The position numbers and the translations under genes are program-made. 64,000 bases of DNA from Pseudoscleropodium purum (Eukaryota > Streptophyta > Bryopsida > Hypnales > Brachytheciaceae): contig OZ017803.1 in the NCBI GenBank assembly GCA_963969395.1, positions 3,348,001 through 3,412,000 of the forward strand, given 5' to 3'. This document shows, piece by piece, positions 35,781-47,768 of the stretch; within the stretch, counting starts at the first letter, position 1, and each line of letters opens with the position of its first letter. The notes under the pieces were generated by a model. That model was not told where the DNA came from. It did not search any database and saw only the letters and a program-made list of their open reading frames with translations.

Positions 35781-38700
35781 CTTGAATCTCAATCAAAATG
35801 AAGCGAGGCTTCGTATTCAATTGCCGTGTTCAGGGTTTAGGGTTTTAGCAATGCCTTTCATAGACTCGCACTCCGGAGTTCATGGTTTGATTTCTGCGGG
35901 GGTCATGGGTTCGCGATGGAGATCGAGGTATGAATCACTCTCTGTTATAATTGGATCAGTAATTGCGTTGAATTGCAGGATATGGTGGTGTTCGTTTGAG
36001 GACTTTGAATGAAATCCTAATTGAGCAAATCCAAATGTACTGGACTAGCTCGGGAAGGGTACCGGAATGTCGCAGGGTTGATCTCTCTAAGCGTAGTGTT
36101 TTATTGAATGATTTGAAACACAGATCGATGCACTCTGTGTCGGATTTAATTGCTTCATTATGTCAGATTTCAACGGCGGGAATGTATTGATTAATGCAAA
36201 GGTTTGGAGTTTCCTGATTGTATTCTGAATGAATATGTATAGAAGCGCTCTTCGTCTACATTAAGAAGCTCTCCATGATGTATATTGAGTTTGAACGTCT
36301 TGTTGATTCTAAGCTGTAGGGATCCAGGATCTTTTTCTAAAATCTCTGAGTGTTTGCATTTTCTTGTACATCTCAAAGATCGTCATTAGATGCACAAATT
36401 TATTGATGATAAGTCACTGTTAATCTAATAGGACACTAGATTTTGATTCATATGATGTTATAAAGATGTGAGGTTTTCGTTGACTTAATGGTTACTTGAT
36501 AAATATCAAGTTAATGCTAATGACACAAACATTACGTTACTACCATTTGCGTTAGACTACCATTTACTTAACATCATTCAATATGAGAGCTTCATGAATC
36601 TAATGCCTATTAATTTGACAGTAAGTGCTTTGTCAATCTAATTGAGATTTTTTGTGATATATGAAATAAAGTAGCTAATGAACCTCATCTTCTTTAACTT
36701 TTGTTTCTCTGCAGAAGCGACTTTGCTGGTGCGCCTACTCTCAAGTTTTGAAGAGATAAAATGGTGAACAGATGTGTTTTGAAGCCTTGATCTCAGTCCT
36801 TACAGCACCCCCACCCCCCCACCCGACACCCTAGAGCAAGAACCAGTGCACGTAAGTATAAAACACTCGGGCCTTGTTTGTGCTCGTTGAATCCTTGATC
36901 TTTGACTTGAGGGGCTTCAGCAGCATCCTTGCATTTTCCTGTAACCTTGCTTTGACGACACGATTTCAATACAAACTACGGAGTACTACGGAGTACGTTG
37001 AAGTTGTTTTGACTTTTAAGTCTCAAAAAAGAAACCTTTGCTGACGAAGGACGTCTTTGAGACGGCGAGTGAACTTCAGTTAATGGACCTCCTCCAGAAC
37101 TCTGCTCCTACACTTTCTAATTCTATATTTCTGTGCAACTTCGGGGTTGCTGTTTGCAGGTAGGGCGGAACTGTTACCGTGGGAGGGCACCGTCTCTGGC
37201 TCCGCAGTACCGGGTATTTTCTCTGAGCAAACATTTTGTTCAGGCCTTAATTTATACTAGAATCACTGGCCCAGAATTTGCAGACATTCAGTTAATATTA
37301 TATAATGATATGTGTCTGCATTGCACGTCGAGTTGTGGAGTTGTATGACAATGTGGGGGTGTTGAACGAGCAGACCAGTGTTTGGGGATTTTTTTGAAAT
37401 CCATCGGTAAGTTTCCTGCATTCCTCTATTTGTACTATGATTAGATTTGTTTTTGAGATTTTGCAAGGTCGGTATTGTCTTTTCTTCTTCTATTTCATTT
37501 CACTGGTTGACACTGATAGAAGCCATGCATGGTACATTTATCATACAGGATGATCGAATGAAAATTATCCAGTAATTTTGGTTCAATGAGTCCAAATTTA
37601 GATTCACATAGTGTAAATAGAATATTAGGTGCCTTCCAACGTTTTTCTCATAGATTTATGCAGAAGTGGTGTGTAGGAGTGATGAATCCATGGCCGTGGG
37701 GACAAATGTAAGCACCTGACCTCTATTTTGTAGGAGTTAATTTTGAATTTTTGTGACCTCCTCTTCCTAACTCGGAGTCTCTGATTCCGAATATGAATTC
37801 CAAATTTCCTAATTTGATCATTTGTGGTGGTAAATAATATGTTTCTGCGTTTTCCTGGAGGTATCCCCTCATCCCCCTTCTTGCTGTCGGCAGTCAATGC
37901 GGTGCGTTCCTTTTCCGGAATCCCTCGTCGACAATTTTTTTCTACAGTACTAGTCGGCAAGTTTGTAGAATGTCTGCCGTTCATGGTGTTTTGCAGACTG
38001 TCTGCTGTGTATGGTGTGTCCCTATCAATCTTTCACATTTTGACTTGAGGTTGGGATTGGAAGGGTGTTTGTCTTACTCTTCGTATAGATCAGTGCTAGG
38101 GTGGTGAAGGATTTGCTTAGCCCCCTAACGGATGTCTTACTTTGCTTTTTTCATGTGCGATTCGCTCTTTCCTCGTCAGACTTTTGATATTTTCCTTGGG
38201 AGAGGAGAGAGATTGTGGAGTTGATCTGTATGGAATTGGATTTGCATCTGATACCGTTATGAAAGTCAGTTCTCGTCAAGCGCTTCTCGGATTCTGCAAC
38301 GGCTGTGTGGACAATCTCTCGCCTTACCGCTTCCCTGTCCACTTCGCTTCATAGGTTATTTACTTGCGAAACCTAGCACTCTCTGTGCAACAGAGAAAGG
38401 CTCGAGGTTTTGAAGTCATCTATGCGAGAAATTGTCAAGTTTGGGTTGATGGTCATTTACTCAAGAAAATTTTGCCCTTTGAATCATTTTTGCCCTTAGT
38501 TCAGTCGAGGGGTTTAAGCAAGAGTTTGTCGTCAAGAGAGAGATTGCTCACTTCAGGTTGAAGGACTTTTAGTTGAGAATTTTTGCACTGTCGGTACGTG
38601 GAGGAAGCTGTGGTTTTTAGGCTAGGCGAGAGATTGTATCATGTATCATTGAGTAGAGAATTTTTGCACTTCGAATGCAAGGTAGGAAGCCGAGTTTTTG

Positions 38701-38864
38701 AGACGAGGCGAGAGGGTGTCCACTTCCAACCATATGTCATTTAGATAGAAAATTTTGCACTGTCTGTACAAGGAAACTGGCAAGCTTGTCCACTTTAGAT
38801 CAAAGGTCACATAGTTGAGAAATTTGGCACTATCAATACTGGGAAGGAAGTAGAGGTGCTTGAG
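35781..38864 (+). other. Probable promoter and non-coding 5' exons/introns before the AP2-like gene
   Basis: Base composition rises abruptly at about 35780 and remains gene-like up to the AP2-like coding start. Good splice signals occur: a donor at 35928 (ATCGAG-GTATGA), an acceptor at 35979 (TTGCAG-GATATG) and an acceptor before 36716 (TCTCTGCAG-AAGCG). The frames on either side do not join into a convincing protein, so I read this as leader exons or a separate non-coding transcript. A 64-codon frame at about 35996-36190 looks weakly protein-like but has no start in a joined frame. About 38365-38850 contains degenerate repeats described separately. Confidence 0.4.
38365..38850 (+). repeat. 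Degenerate repeat cluster just upstream of the AP2-like coding start
   Basis: Diverged units share the pattern (A/T)GAGAA-(A/T)TTT(T/G)GCACT-(G/A)TC followed about 10 bases later by GGAAG. They are recognisable at about 38571, 38650, 38745 and 38813, with weaker ones at about 38365 and 38429. Spacing is roughly 65-95 bases. No open frame runs through them. Confidence 0.6.
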
Positions 38865-41219
38865 ATGGTGTCTAATAAGAACGTAAATGTAGAGCATACT
38901 ATTGATCGTATAGGGGTTTCATGGAGAAAGCACCGCTTCACTGGCAAACCAACCAAGTGCGTGGTGGAAATGCGTCCACCTAATTGGACATGGAAGCTCC
39001 ACTTTGGATCATATGAAACGGAAGTTGAAGCAATGATCGCACGAGATTATGCCGCCTTGTTGCGGGTTTCGGCTGGAGAGGATGGCACTTCAGCTGGTGG
39101 TTTTTCCGTTGATGAGCACCCATCCATTTGCGAATTCGATGAATCGCGTGTCATCTTCACAGGCATGGAGATTTTCAAGGTTCGTTGCAAAGAGTTTAAG
39201 AGGCTGGTTTCTCTCCACTACCAGCAGCCCAAGGAAAATTGTGGTCCAAATTCACCCTACACGGATTTTTGTAACGAGGCAAGGAAGGACATCGCCATTG
39301 CGATTGAGGATTTTCGTAGAAGGTACCCGCACAGGTTCGTCAACTGTTGGCGAGCTACAGAAGCAGCAGAGGAGAATGTCGATGAATCTCTCGACGATGG
39401 AACCCATTTCAATCCACCATCATCAAGTTTTGAGGTTGGGAGCTACCAGAGCTTGGAGACTTCAAGTATTGCAGACAACAAGCAGAAGTTCGAGCAGCTG
39501 TTGCCTGAGCATCACAAAGAAAATTTCCCTTCCGGCATGACGACTTTCAACCACTTGTCGTCATCCCCTGATCGCAAATTTTGCCAGGTTATCAGGTATG
39601 GTATTTTCAATCCGCAGCATCAGAGTCTCTGTATAGATTGTGTTGCCTGCAGATTCTTTTGTGCAATATTCTAGGAATTGTAGACATCTTACTCAGGAGC
39701 GCAAGCAATCAAGGTAGATATACTCAAATTAATCAACACCAGTTACAGACAGTACTCGATTCCAGTGCCTTGGATTGTATTTTGCGAAGAGCGATAGATC
39801 ATGGTTCCGGTAGCGAAGTGTTGGTCTTAGATGTGTTTGTCATTGAAGTAGTTGAATGCTTAATGAATAGAGATGTGAATTTTTCAGTCGAGGCTGTGCT
39901 TCATGAATGAATGTTTGTTGGATCAAGTATTTTCGTTTATTCTCCACTCTTTCATTCAAGTAGATCATCGGACTTTGATAATATGCTGTTTCGATCATTT
40001 TGCAGAGGATTCCATGGAGATTCCATGTACAATAAGCTGTCACCGTGGATCAAGGAAAACTCAAACGATAATATCAGGAAAGACTCAAAATCGCTTCTCC
40101 AAGTACAACTTGCAAACTGCAACGCTCCGGAGCCAAGTCATGAGGGGTTCAAAATGCAAGAGGATGGTGTGCCAACGGTGGGATTCAGCCCCCGCAGTAG
40201 CTACGCGAGTTACAACACGCAGCTAGCGTCGCTCGAAAGTGTTGTAACTGCTAATCGTGATCGATGGATGAGCCCCATATCAATCACTTGCAGCGGTGTC
40301 CCAGGCAGCTTGCCTGCAGGAACTTCTGTGGAAGATGATACGGGGCTCTCCTACAACAATCGTAACAGTTTTCGTCAAGAGCTGGTCCAAATTGAGGAGC
40401 AGTTTACGGAAGGAGAGGGAGATCATCTTCAATTAACTAATTCGTCCATTACTGATCATGACACAAATCGTGTCTCGGAGTGTTATATGGAGAATAACTA
40501 TCAGAATCTGGGGCCTGGTAATTATCAATGGTGGAACGATGTTGTTTTCGTAGATGGTGATGAATGTCTTGAAGAACAGACAACCATGGATATCGATGAG
40601 GTGAGTATTATACAGTACCGTACCATAGTACAGAGTCATTTCTTCTAAGTTAATTTTTATCGATTAAGGTTTTTTTCACTTCCATTTCTTTCTCTTTACT
40701 CAGAATTAGATACTGTATCCATTCATGGTTGAGGATTCTGGCAGGAGATTCTGGAAGCAAATGATCTGACAAGTACTTACCGTGAACAACTTTGTGAAAA
40801 CAATGCGTATGGTGCAGATGGCCAACATGGACATCCCAATCCAATCTAGCATTACCATCCCACGAGAGTCCAAGAGTGCTCCTAGTCACATGCTAGCAAC
40901 AACAACTAGTTCTACCTCGGAGGTGGAGAGGATTACGTGCAAGCTTGAGGTGATGGAGAAGGTCGTGTCCAAGGTTGCTTTAAACAAGGTCATGTCCAAG
41001 TCTGAAATGGTGGAGAAGCGATTTAAGAGCAGTACTTCGGTAGCTAAAGGATACTCTGCCTTGTTAGCTGTTCGGTTGAAATCCGAGAGGATTAAGCTAG
41101 ACATGGCAATTCAGCAGAATAACAAGCTGAAAATTGCAAATCTGAGGATGGCTAAAGATGATGGTGTCATTTCTGGCGAGGAATACATACAGCATGTGAA
41201 AGCCCTTTTGAAACTGTAG
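38865..41219 (+). CDS. Divergent AP2/ERF-like protein, three exons (model partly uncertain)
   Basis: Exon 1 38865-39595, exon 2 40006-40600, exon 3 most likely 40818-41219, giving about 575 residues. The first junction is firm: donor ATCAG-GTATGG, acceptor TTTTGCAG, and codon AG-A restored. Residues ~16-66 resemble an AP2/ERF DNA-binding domain (GVSWRKHRF, CVVEMRPPNW, LHFGSYETE, ARDYAALL). The match is clear in the last strand and helix but atypical in the first strands, so DNA binding is inferred. The middle is acidic and Ser/Asn-rich. The C-terminal ~130 residues are Lys/Glu-rich and helical (VEKRFKSSTSVAKGY, ERIKLDMAIQQNNKLK) with coiled-coil character. The second junction is ambiguous: acceptor 40744 gives 34 further residues and a stop at 40847-40849, whereas acceptor 40817 restores the C-terminal helical frame. 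It is probably a nuclear transcription regulator. Confidence 0.72.
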
Positions 41220-44200
41220 CTGTGTAGTTGATAGTCTCCATGACTATCAGGAAATTCACCAGTGAAATTTGCTGTTTTAAATAAACTTCAGGGTGGAAGA
41301 GAGTCTGTTCCCAAGAGTGTCTTCAAGTGGTTCATGGGAAACTTTCGAATTTTCTCTCAAATGATGACCTTCCACCCTTGAAAACCTGTTACCCACTTTT
41401 TATGTTGAACTAACTGTACAGTACAGTACTGAACCTAAAATGCATGTAGAAACATGTTCAAGTTCAGGAACAGCTGTGCAGGTAGAGATGTAAAGTTTTC
41501 ATGTTGAAGAATTCTATATTTTCTAGAATTTTTCTTTCTATTTTGTTTGGTACCCTTAGTTCATCTTTAATCTGCGACGATTATTTTTCGTTCAAGAGGC
41601 AATTAATTTAAGCTATTCTGGAAATAGCCAAGACGGCCTATGAATTGCCTGGGCATTTCGGTCTGGTCACTGAATTTTCTCTAATTATAGTTGATCCCAC
41701 ACTTCTTGAGCTCGGGAACAAATGAAAAAGCGATGCATGGGGGTGGGTTTCGATCTTCAACATGAGCTAGCATTTGGTTTAGGATTGAGTGTTTCAATGT
41801 ACGGAATTGGAAATGATTTTTGTTCAATGGCAACATGCCACATGTACAAAAATTATTCACTGACTACCTTACTATTAGGCTTGTACATGGTTTTACACTA
41901 TCTCCTCAAAACATGTAGTAACTACCTCCAATGCAGTTTGATCACTAATTCATTGAGGAATTTCAACCAATGAAGAAATGACAAATATCACTTGCTTGCA
42001 AATTTTGGTATGTGATTGAAGACATGAAAATTTTCTCACATTCAACTTCCTTTTCATTACCTTTGCACAATGGAGAGTGTCTTTTGGTAATTTTCTTAGT
42101 TGGGTTGTCTCACATCACAAAGGTAAAAAATTATACTCTTTCTTGTCTCAAAATAGATCCTTGGTGCTCCAAATAGTTTCCCACTAGAGACCATGGATTT
42201 TATTTTAAGAAAAGTTCTAGTATCAAAACTACATACATAAAATATAAAAAGTAAGTAAGTACAATTAAAGGAAATTTGAATTCTTTAGAGGCTTAAAATA
42301 CATCATTCAGTTGTACAAATGTAAGAAATATATAATATATGTATATTTTTCAAAAAATTTAAAAATAAATAAATAAATAATTTAAAAATCTCAATGTGAC
42401 ATGGTACCTCAGGTAATCATGTAGTCCATGCTTTTTCATATTTTATAAAAAATAAATTGAAAAAATAAATACATTGTTTCTTATTTTCACTTGTTATATT
42501 ATTACATCTAGCCAACAAAGAAACAATCCTTGAAAGAGTTCAAATGTCATCTTAATAAGTTTTTCTTGCATTGTTATTGTGTAAATGTAGTTATTAGGCA
42601 CTCAAGGTGTATAGTGATACTTTGTGTCACTATGCACTCAATTTTTATTTTTTATTTTACCACCCCCACCTATCATTTAGAATTTGATTTAAATTTTTTT
42701 ATCTCACCCCCCCCTCACCCCCACCCCCTCTTGTAATCTTCAGAATCAAAGTTCTTAACAAACAATATGGGACAATTGATCTTGTATCCAATACTATATC
42801 CGTATTCAATATCTGTATTCAATACCGTATTCACTATCTGTATTCAGTACACATATTTAGTACTTATATCCAGTACCCATACCCGTATTTGTATTTGTAT
42901 TCAGTATTTGTATTTTATATTTGAACGGCTCAGATTAAATTTCACAAGATCAACATCTTGTGATTTTTTGAGAAATCAACGTCAATTTTGAGGGTAAGCA
43001 TTTTTTTTCAAAAAACTCAACGGCTCACAAATTTTTTGAGAGAGGAGGGGGGGAACTAATGAGAGTGGTAGGTGAGTTTCAGTGTATAGTTACAAATTCA
43101 AGTGTTGGACAAATTGCACCACATTAAATGAAATTGATGATGATTGCCTTTGAGTCCCTTATTAGGAATTTTTTTTTTCATTGGAATTTGTTTTATTGGA
43201 ATTGTTACAATGGCAAAGTTTTAAGAGATTGACATTCTTACACATGCATGCTCATCTAGAATTTCAAGAATCTACTCTAATTTGGGACTTCCATGTTATA
43301 ATTTTGGACTAACAATGCCTTCACTGTCTACTCTAATTTGGGACTTCCTTGTCACAATTTTGGACTAACAATGCCTTGTAGAAGGATTTACAGAGGAATT
43401 CATGCTATAATTCATAGTCATGTTGCTTCATTATTTTTTAGTTGACTACCTATGTATGATTACTTCCAAATTATATATAAAAAGCCATTGATAGGTGTAA
43501 GTTCTAGATTGTAATCACCTTATAATCAACATGTTGGGCATATTTTCTAAATTTAAACATTTTCATTGCCACATTTTGGCCAACTCAAAGTTTCATCAAG
43601 TCAACACCTTTGGCAACCAATAGCATGGTTATAATCCTTTAATGTTGAGACAACCTAATAAATTATCATTGCAAGATGGTAATTTTATGTATTTGACATA
43701 AGAAGCTAAGGTATATGAATTCACATGTAGAATAGTGATGAAAGTTTGTCCTCACTTTAAGTTAGATCCATTAACATATGACACTCTTAATTTGAAGCAT
43801 TGTTGCAATGTCTACATTTATGAGAAACTATAAAATGGCCACATATTTTACATATATCGAGCTTCATTTTCAAAAAATTACAAAGTTCAAGCATTGAAAT
43901 GATGTTCAAATAAAAAAATGCTAATTTTGAATGATCAATCCAAAGGTGTATGTCATACAATATTTTAGTACATAATTCAAATTCTAGAAAACAAAATTCA
44001 ATGATTTTGTACATATGTTTAAAGGTAAAAATGGAATAGTTGTGCCTACTTAAATCATCTTTGGATATAAATGCATTCACATAATATATGTTTTAATGTT
44101 GTTTTCAACAAAAGTTAATGCACTTAGAACAAAAATACATTTATGCCTAGAATAATCATCATGAATATATCTATGATCCCATTTTATCTTAGTCATCACA

Positions 44201-44969
44201 ATTCAGCTTTAACAAATACACTATGGAAATTGAAGCTACATATGACAATTAAGCCTATCTAGATTGAATCATCCAATTTTGTAAATTCTACTTTCAAAAC
44301 ATTTTAAGTAATTTATCATGAAGGAGCACGCATATAAGAGTCATATGTGGTATAAAGATATCATAGGATTTTCTTAAGTTAATACTTGCTTCATGAGTAT
44401 AACATGAAAAACAAATTGTCTTAAACTCATAAAATGATTTCATTGTTCAAACTTTTTGTAGAACACAATCATCAATGTGAATAAAATATTGCAACTAGTA
44501 GTATCCTTTCCAATCTAAATACTACAAATCTCTAAGATGTCTTTTGTGTACAAAAACCACATGAATTAATTTATATTATATGATTTTCAAATTATTGTGA
44601 AATAAAAGAAGAAATAATATGAAGGACCACCTCTATGTAAGTATCTCTAAAATTAAAATTTTCTCTCCACAAAAGTACACTATATATAGTATGAAATTTG
44701 GGGGCTATAGTTGGAAATAGAAGATGTAGCATGCAATAGAGCTTTGTTTTCAATGGAGTCCTCAATGGTCAAATTGCTCCATCTATCAAGCAACAATTGA
44801 GATGTCCAAGCTAGTTGCCCTTTTGACCTCACAATGTCAAGATCCATCTAATATTTTTCTCTCATGAGTTTTTGCCCCATTGTATTGTCATTAATCATTC
44901 GGTCGTTTTTTCTTTTTAATTTAGCCACTATCCTTTCATTTCGGACATTCTCATGGTCAATCCCTAGTT
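41220..44969. other. Repeat-rich intergenic DNA after the AP2-like gene
   Basis: The 3' untranslated region probably occupies the first few hundred bases. Beyond that the sequence is AT-rich. A C-rich tract lies at 42661-42730, a degenerate minisatellite at 42775-42925 and a 56-base direct duplication at 43271-43378 (CTACTCTAATTTGGGACTTCC twice). No intact coding region is seen. Confidence 0.6.
42775..42925 (+). repeat. Degenerate minisatellite of GTATTCA(A/G)TA units
   Basis: About ten imperfect units of 11-16 bases built on (C/T)GTATTCA(A/G)TA(C/T)(C/T), such as CCGTATTCAATATCT and TGTATTCAGTAC, directly next to a C-rich tract. Non-coding. Confidence 0.8.
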
Positions 44970-45314
44970 CTAACTGTTGTACATTGGAGTGCCAAGATTT
45001 GATCCATCCCTATTTGAACCTTTGATTCTTGCAAACCAAGGTAGGAATAGTTGAAGAATGTTTGGGTGCATCAAAATGACATTTACGGAAGAAGCTCTAA
45101 CTTCACTTGATTTCATTCCACAATAAAGAGGAAGGATGTTCAAGTCTCTCATCAAGAAGGTTCCACACATAGGGCAAGGCTTTCGCTTTTGTTTGTTTTT
45201 TACTAATGGAAACATGTATGGCCAACAAAAGACATGCCCACATGAAGTTGAAACTGGATCAATCATGGGCTTCAAAGATATGTGGCACTCTAATGCATTT
45301 GGATGTGACCCTAT
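44970..45314 (-). pseudogene. Decayed RMA/RNF5-type RING finger fragment
   Basis: Reading on the minus strand after a TAA at 45315-45317, the frame gives ALECHISLKPMIDPV, STSCGHVFCWPYMF, KPCPMCGTFL and NILPLYCG. This order and spacing fit the RING of membrane-anchored RMA/RNF5 ubiquitin ligases, which have the FxCxIC...PVVTxCGHLFCWPC...CPVC...PLYG pattern. Two zinc ligands are replaced: the second Cys is Ser (CHIS) and the Cys after FCWP is Tyr. There is no start codon context, the linker after the RING is unrelated-looking, and no C-terminal membrane helix follows. It is therefore a relic, perhaps carried here by duplication or retroposition. Confidence 0.65.
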
Positions 45315-45731
45315 TTAGTTGTCCTAATCGGTGGCAACAAGGCTAGAAATGATAGACAACATAGTAACACTCCTTCCTTCCATAACCCCCTCTCAATCTT
45401 CTTGCTTAATGATGTATTTGCTTTGACCACTACTAATTTGTACATAGTTTTAACATTGAAGCACTTCCTCACTTCAATCCCAAATGTATGAAAAACTTAA
45501 GCAAATAGGGCTTAAGCAATGCTATAATCCCTCTCATACAAGCTCTACTTCAATGTGGTGTCTATAGCATCATAGTAGTTGCTTAATTATAAAGGCTGAG
45601 TGGTGCAAGCTTTAGTTGTGGGATTCAATTTGAGGTAGTCTTAGATAGATCCAACTTAGAGAAATCTCATGTTGAACCTCGGTTAATGAGGCTGTGATGT
45701 GGGTTGTTTAAATTGGACAACCTCGGTTAGT

Positions 45732-45960
45732 ACAAGATGCAGGGTTGACGAATCTCTACGTCCGCCCGAAAAAGGCATCCGTAACCCGGACGTCCGTCCG
45801 CACGGACGCTAGCGGACGCAACGTCCCTCCCGCCGTTGGAAGGCGGACGGGCGGGGTGGATAGGGCGGACGGGTAGGGCGAATGTGAACGGATGCTGTGG
45901 ACACATGTCCGCATCTAGACATCTCGGATGTCCGACCGTCCTGTCAACCCTGACAAGATG
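45732..45960. mobile_element. GC-rich 213-base hAT-type MITE with 8-base target duplication
   Basis: The element is 45740-45952. It begins CAGGGTTGAC and ends GTCAACCCTG, a perfect 10-base inverted repeat, flanked by perfect ACAAGATG direct repeats (45732-45739 and 45953-45960). CAGGG-type ends with 8-base duplications are characteristic of hAT transposons. The interior is strikingly GC- and CpG-rich, made of many CGGACG/CGTCCG units that can pair with each other, in an AT-rich setting. No transposase frame is present. Confidence 0.92.
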
Positions 45961-47072
45961 ACCGGCATCATGGCTTCTAATTATATTATCTATTTTCATT
46001 TTTCATACAAAATTTATGAGTGTCAAAGGGTTTCCAATTGCAAATGATTTTGCACTTTGCACTAGGAACATAGAGTAAAAGTAACAAAGTGGAAAATTCA
46101 ATGGCACAAATAATTTTTGTTAGCATTATATGCTATTAACTAAAATGAGTGGGAAAATGAAGGCCACTTCATATAATGACCAAAGGTCAAAAGGGTGTGG
46201 ATTTCCACCTATCGCATTTCAAAAAATCAAGAGTTCAACCTCTTGAACCTTCATACTAGAAGGCACAACTCCAAAGCTATCACCTTCTAAATTGCCTACA
46301 TGGCAAAAAAATGCCTACAAAGCATTGACCAAACTATGGAACCCAAACTATGGTTGAGAAGTTGTCAAATTTGCCTCCTTATTACCCATTTCTTTAAACT
46401 CTCAATTCCATGGCTTCTTGACTTGGATGACCATAGTGTGAAGTGGCCTTGAGACTTCGAGGAGTTGTGAAAAGCTTCATGTATTAGTAGGTGCTCTTGT
46501 AGTAAGATTCCATTCCACTCAATTGTGTTTTTTGTTTACTATTGTGGAACATATCATGGATTATTCCATCTAACCTATCTTGCAAATAAGTAATTTTGAA
46601 TGGTCCCTCACTTGTGGGATTTGAAACCTTCCATAATTAAGCAAGTCAAACTTCATTTTTTTAAATGTGTATGAACCTTTTGTGTATACTAGATTTTACC
46701 TCAATGTCAACATCACATTTTATAGCTATTGTTTCCTTGTGTAGAACACTAGAGTGATCCCCATCGTTTTTCATTCCAAAGATCTAAACTTGTGTTGCTT
46801 CTCATTGAAAGCGATTTAACGTTAGTAACAAAATTAGTCCCATTATTTTGTCCTTTGTGACTTTCTTTACTCATCCCATGTTTTGTTACTATTTTAAGGA
46901 ATGAAAAGTGATGGAGTTTGCAGTAGTGGAAAGACATGTAAGAGTTCAAACTTGCATGCAAGAGTTTATTGTCTCAACAACCGATCTTCTTAATTAGTGT
47001 CTCAAAGACCTACAATCCATGTTGGATTGCTAAGAAGAACTGAAATTAATGTCAAGTTCGTTAAATTGTTGA

Positions 47073-47298
47073 TATTCACTAGAAGAAAATTGTGTTGGAA
47101 ACCATAAAAATGTGTGACATTGGTTTTGTTAAGTTCCAAGTTTTCAACACAAAATTTTGTACCAGAATGCCATTCCAACAAAACAATTTGCATTGGAATG
47201 GCAATCCAAAGCAAAATTTTGCACTGGAAACTAGAACCTCAACAAAACCAATGTCACACGTTTTTATGGTTTCCAACACAATTTTCTTCTAGCGTATT
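47073..47298. mobile_element. 218-base near-perfect hairpin element with CACTA-like ends
   Basis: The element is 47077-47294. The left end is CACTAGAAGAAAATTGTG; the right end in reverse complement is CGCTAGAAGAAAATTGTG. The arms pair almost completely (GGAAACCATAAAAA, GTGTGACATTGGTTTTG, CAAAATTTTG, ATGCCATTCCAA), leaving a loop of only about 15 bases near 47180-47195. TATT lies directly outside both ends (47073-47076, 47295-47298). The CACTA-plus-AAGAAAA terminus resembles plant CACTA transposons, whose duplication is normally 3 bases. It would form a long hairpin if transcribed. Confidence 0.85.
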
Positions 47299-47768
47299 CC
47301 AATATAATTCTAGAATAATGAAAGACCTACAACCTTACCAAAAATATATGCCACAAAGAAATTGAATATAATTCTTCCTATTGAATAGTTGGAATGCAGC
47401 AACTAGAATTTCCAAGTGATCACTACAACTATCTTTGTTTGAATTTCAATATATTTGTTTTTTTACAAATATATATTTTATGCAGAAAATAGAATTAGAA
47501 GTTTACTCATCCACATAAAAAATGAATGAAAATAGCAACTTGATGAGGTTGTATTGACCTTGATAATTTTTGTCAACACTATATAATGATGCCTTGGCCT
47601 TGTAAGAAAAAACAAGGTTCACAACCTCTTTTCAACAATGTTAAGTGATTTAGAATATGTTTGATTGAGTGATTCTGGAGGATCATTTTTCTCTATTTAG
47701 GAAATTGAGAAATAATAAAGGTTGTGGTTTTTTTAATTTTCCAACAAATTTGGAATTAATAATAGAAA

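Noticed and set aside
39049..39540. 163-codon plus-strand frame inside the AP2-like gene
   Set aside because: Overlaps exon 1 in another frame; the AP2-like domain and exact intron phase support the other frame.
43540..44080. Possible decayed PPR gene on the minus strand (a KCGN-like string and Cys/His-rich frame)
   Set aside because: Matches are short and in different frames, with no 35-residue periodicity that I could follow.
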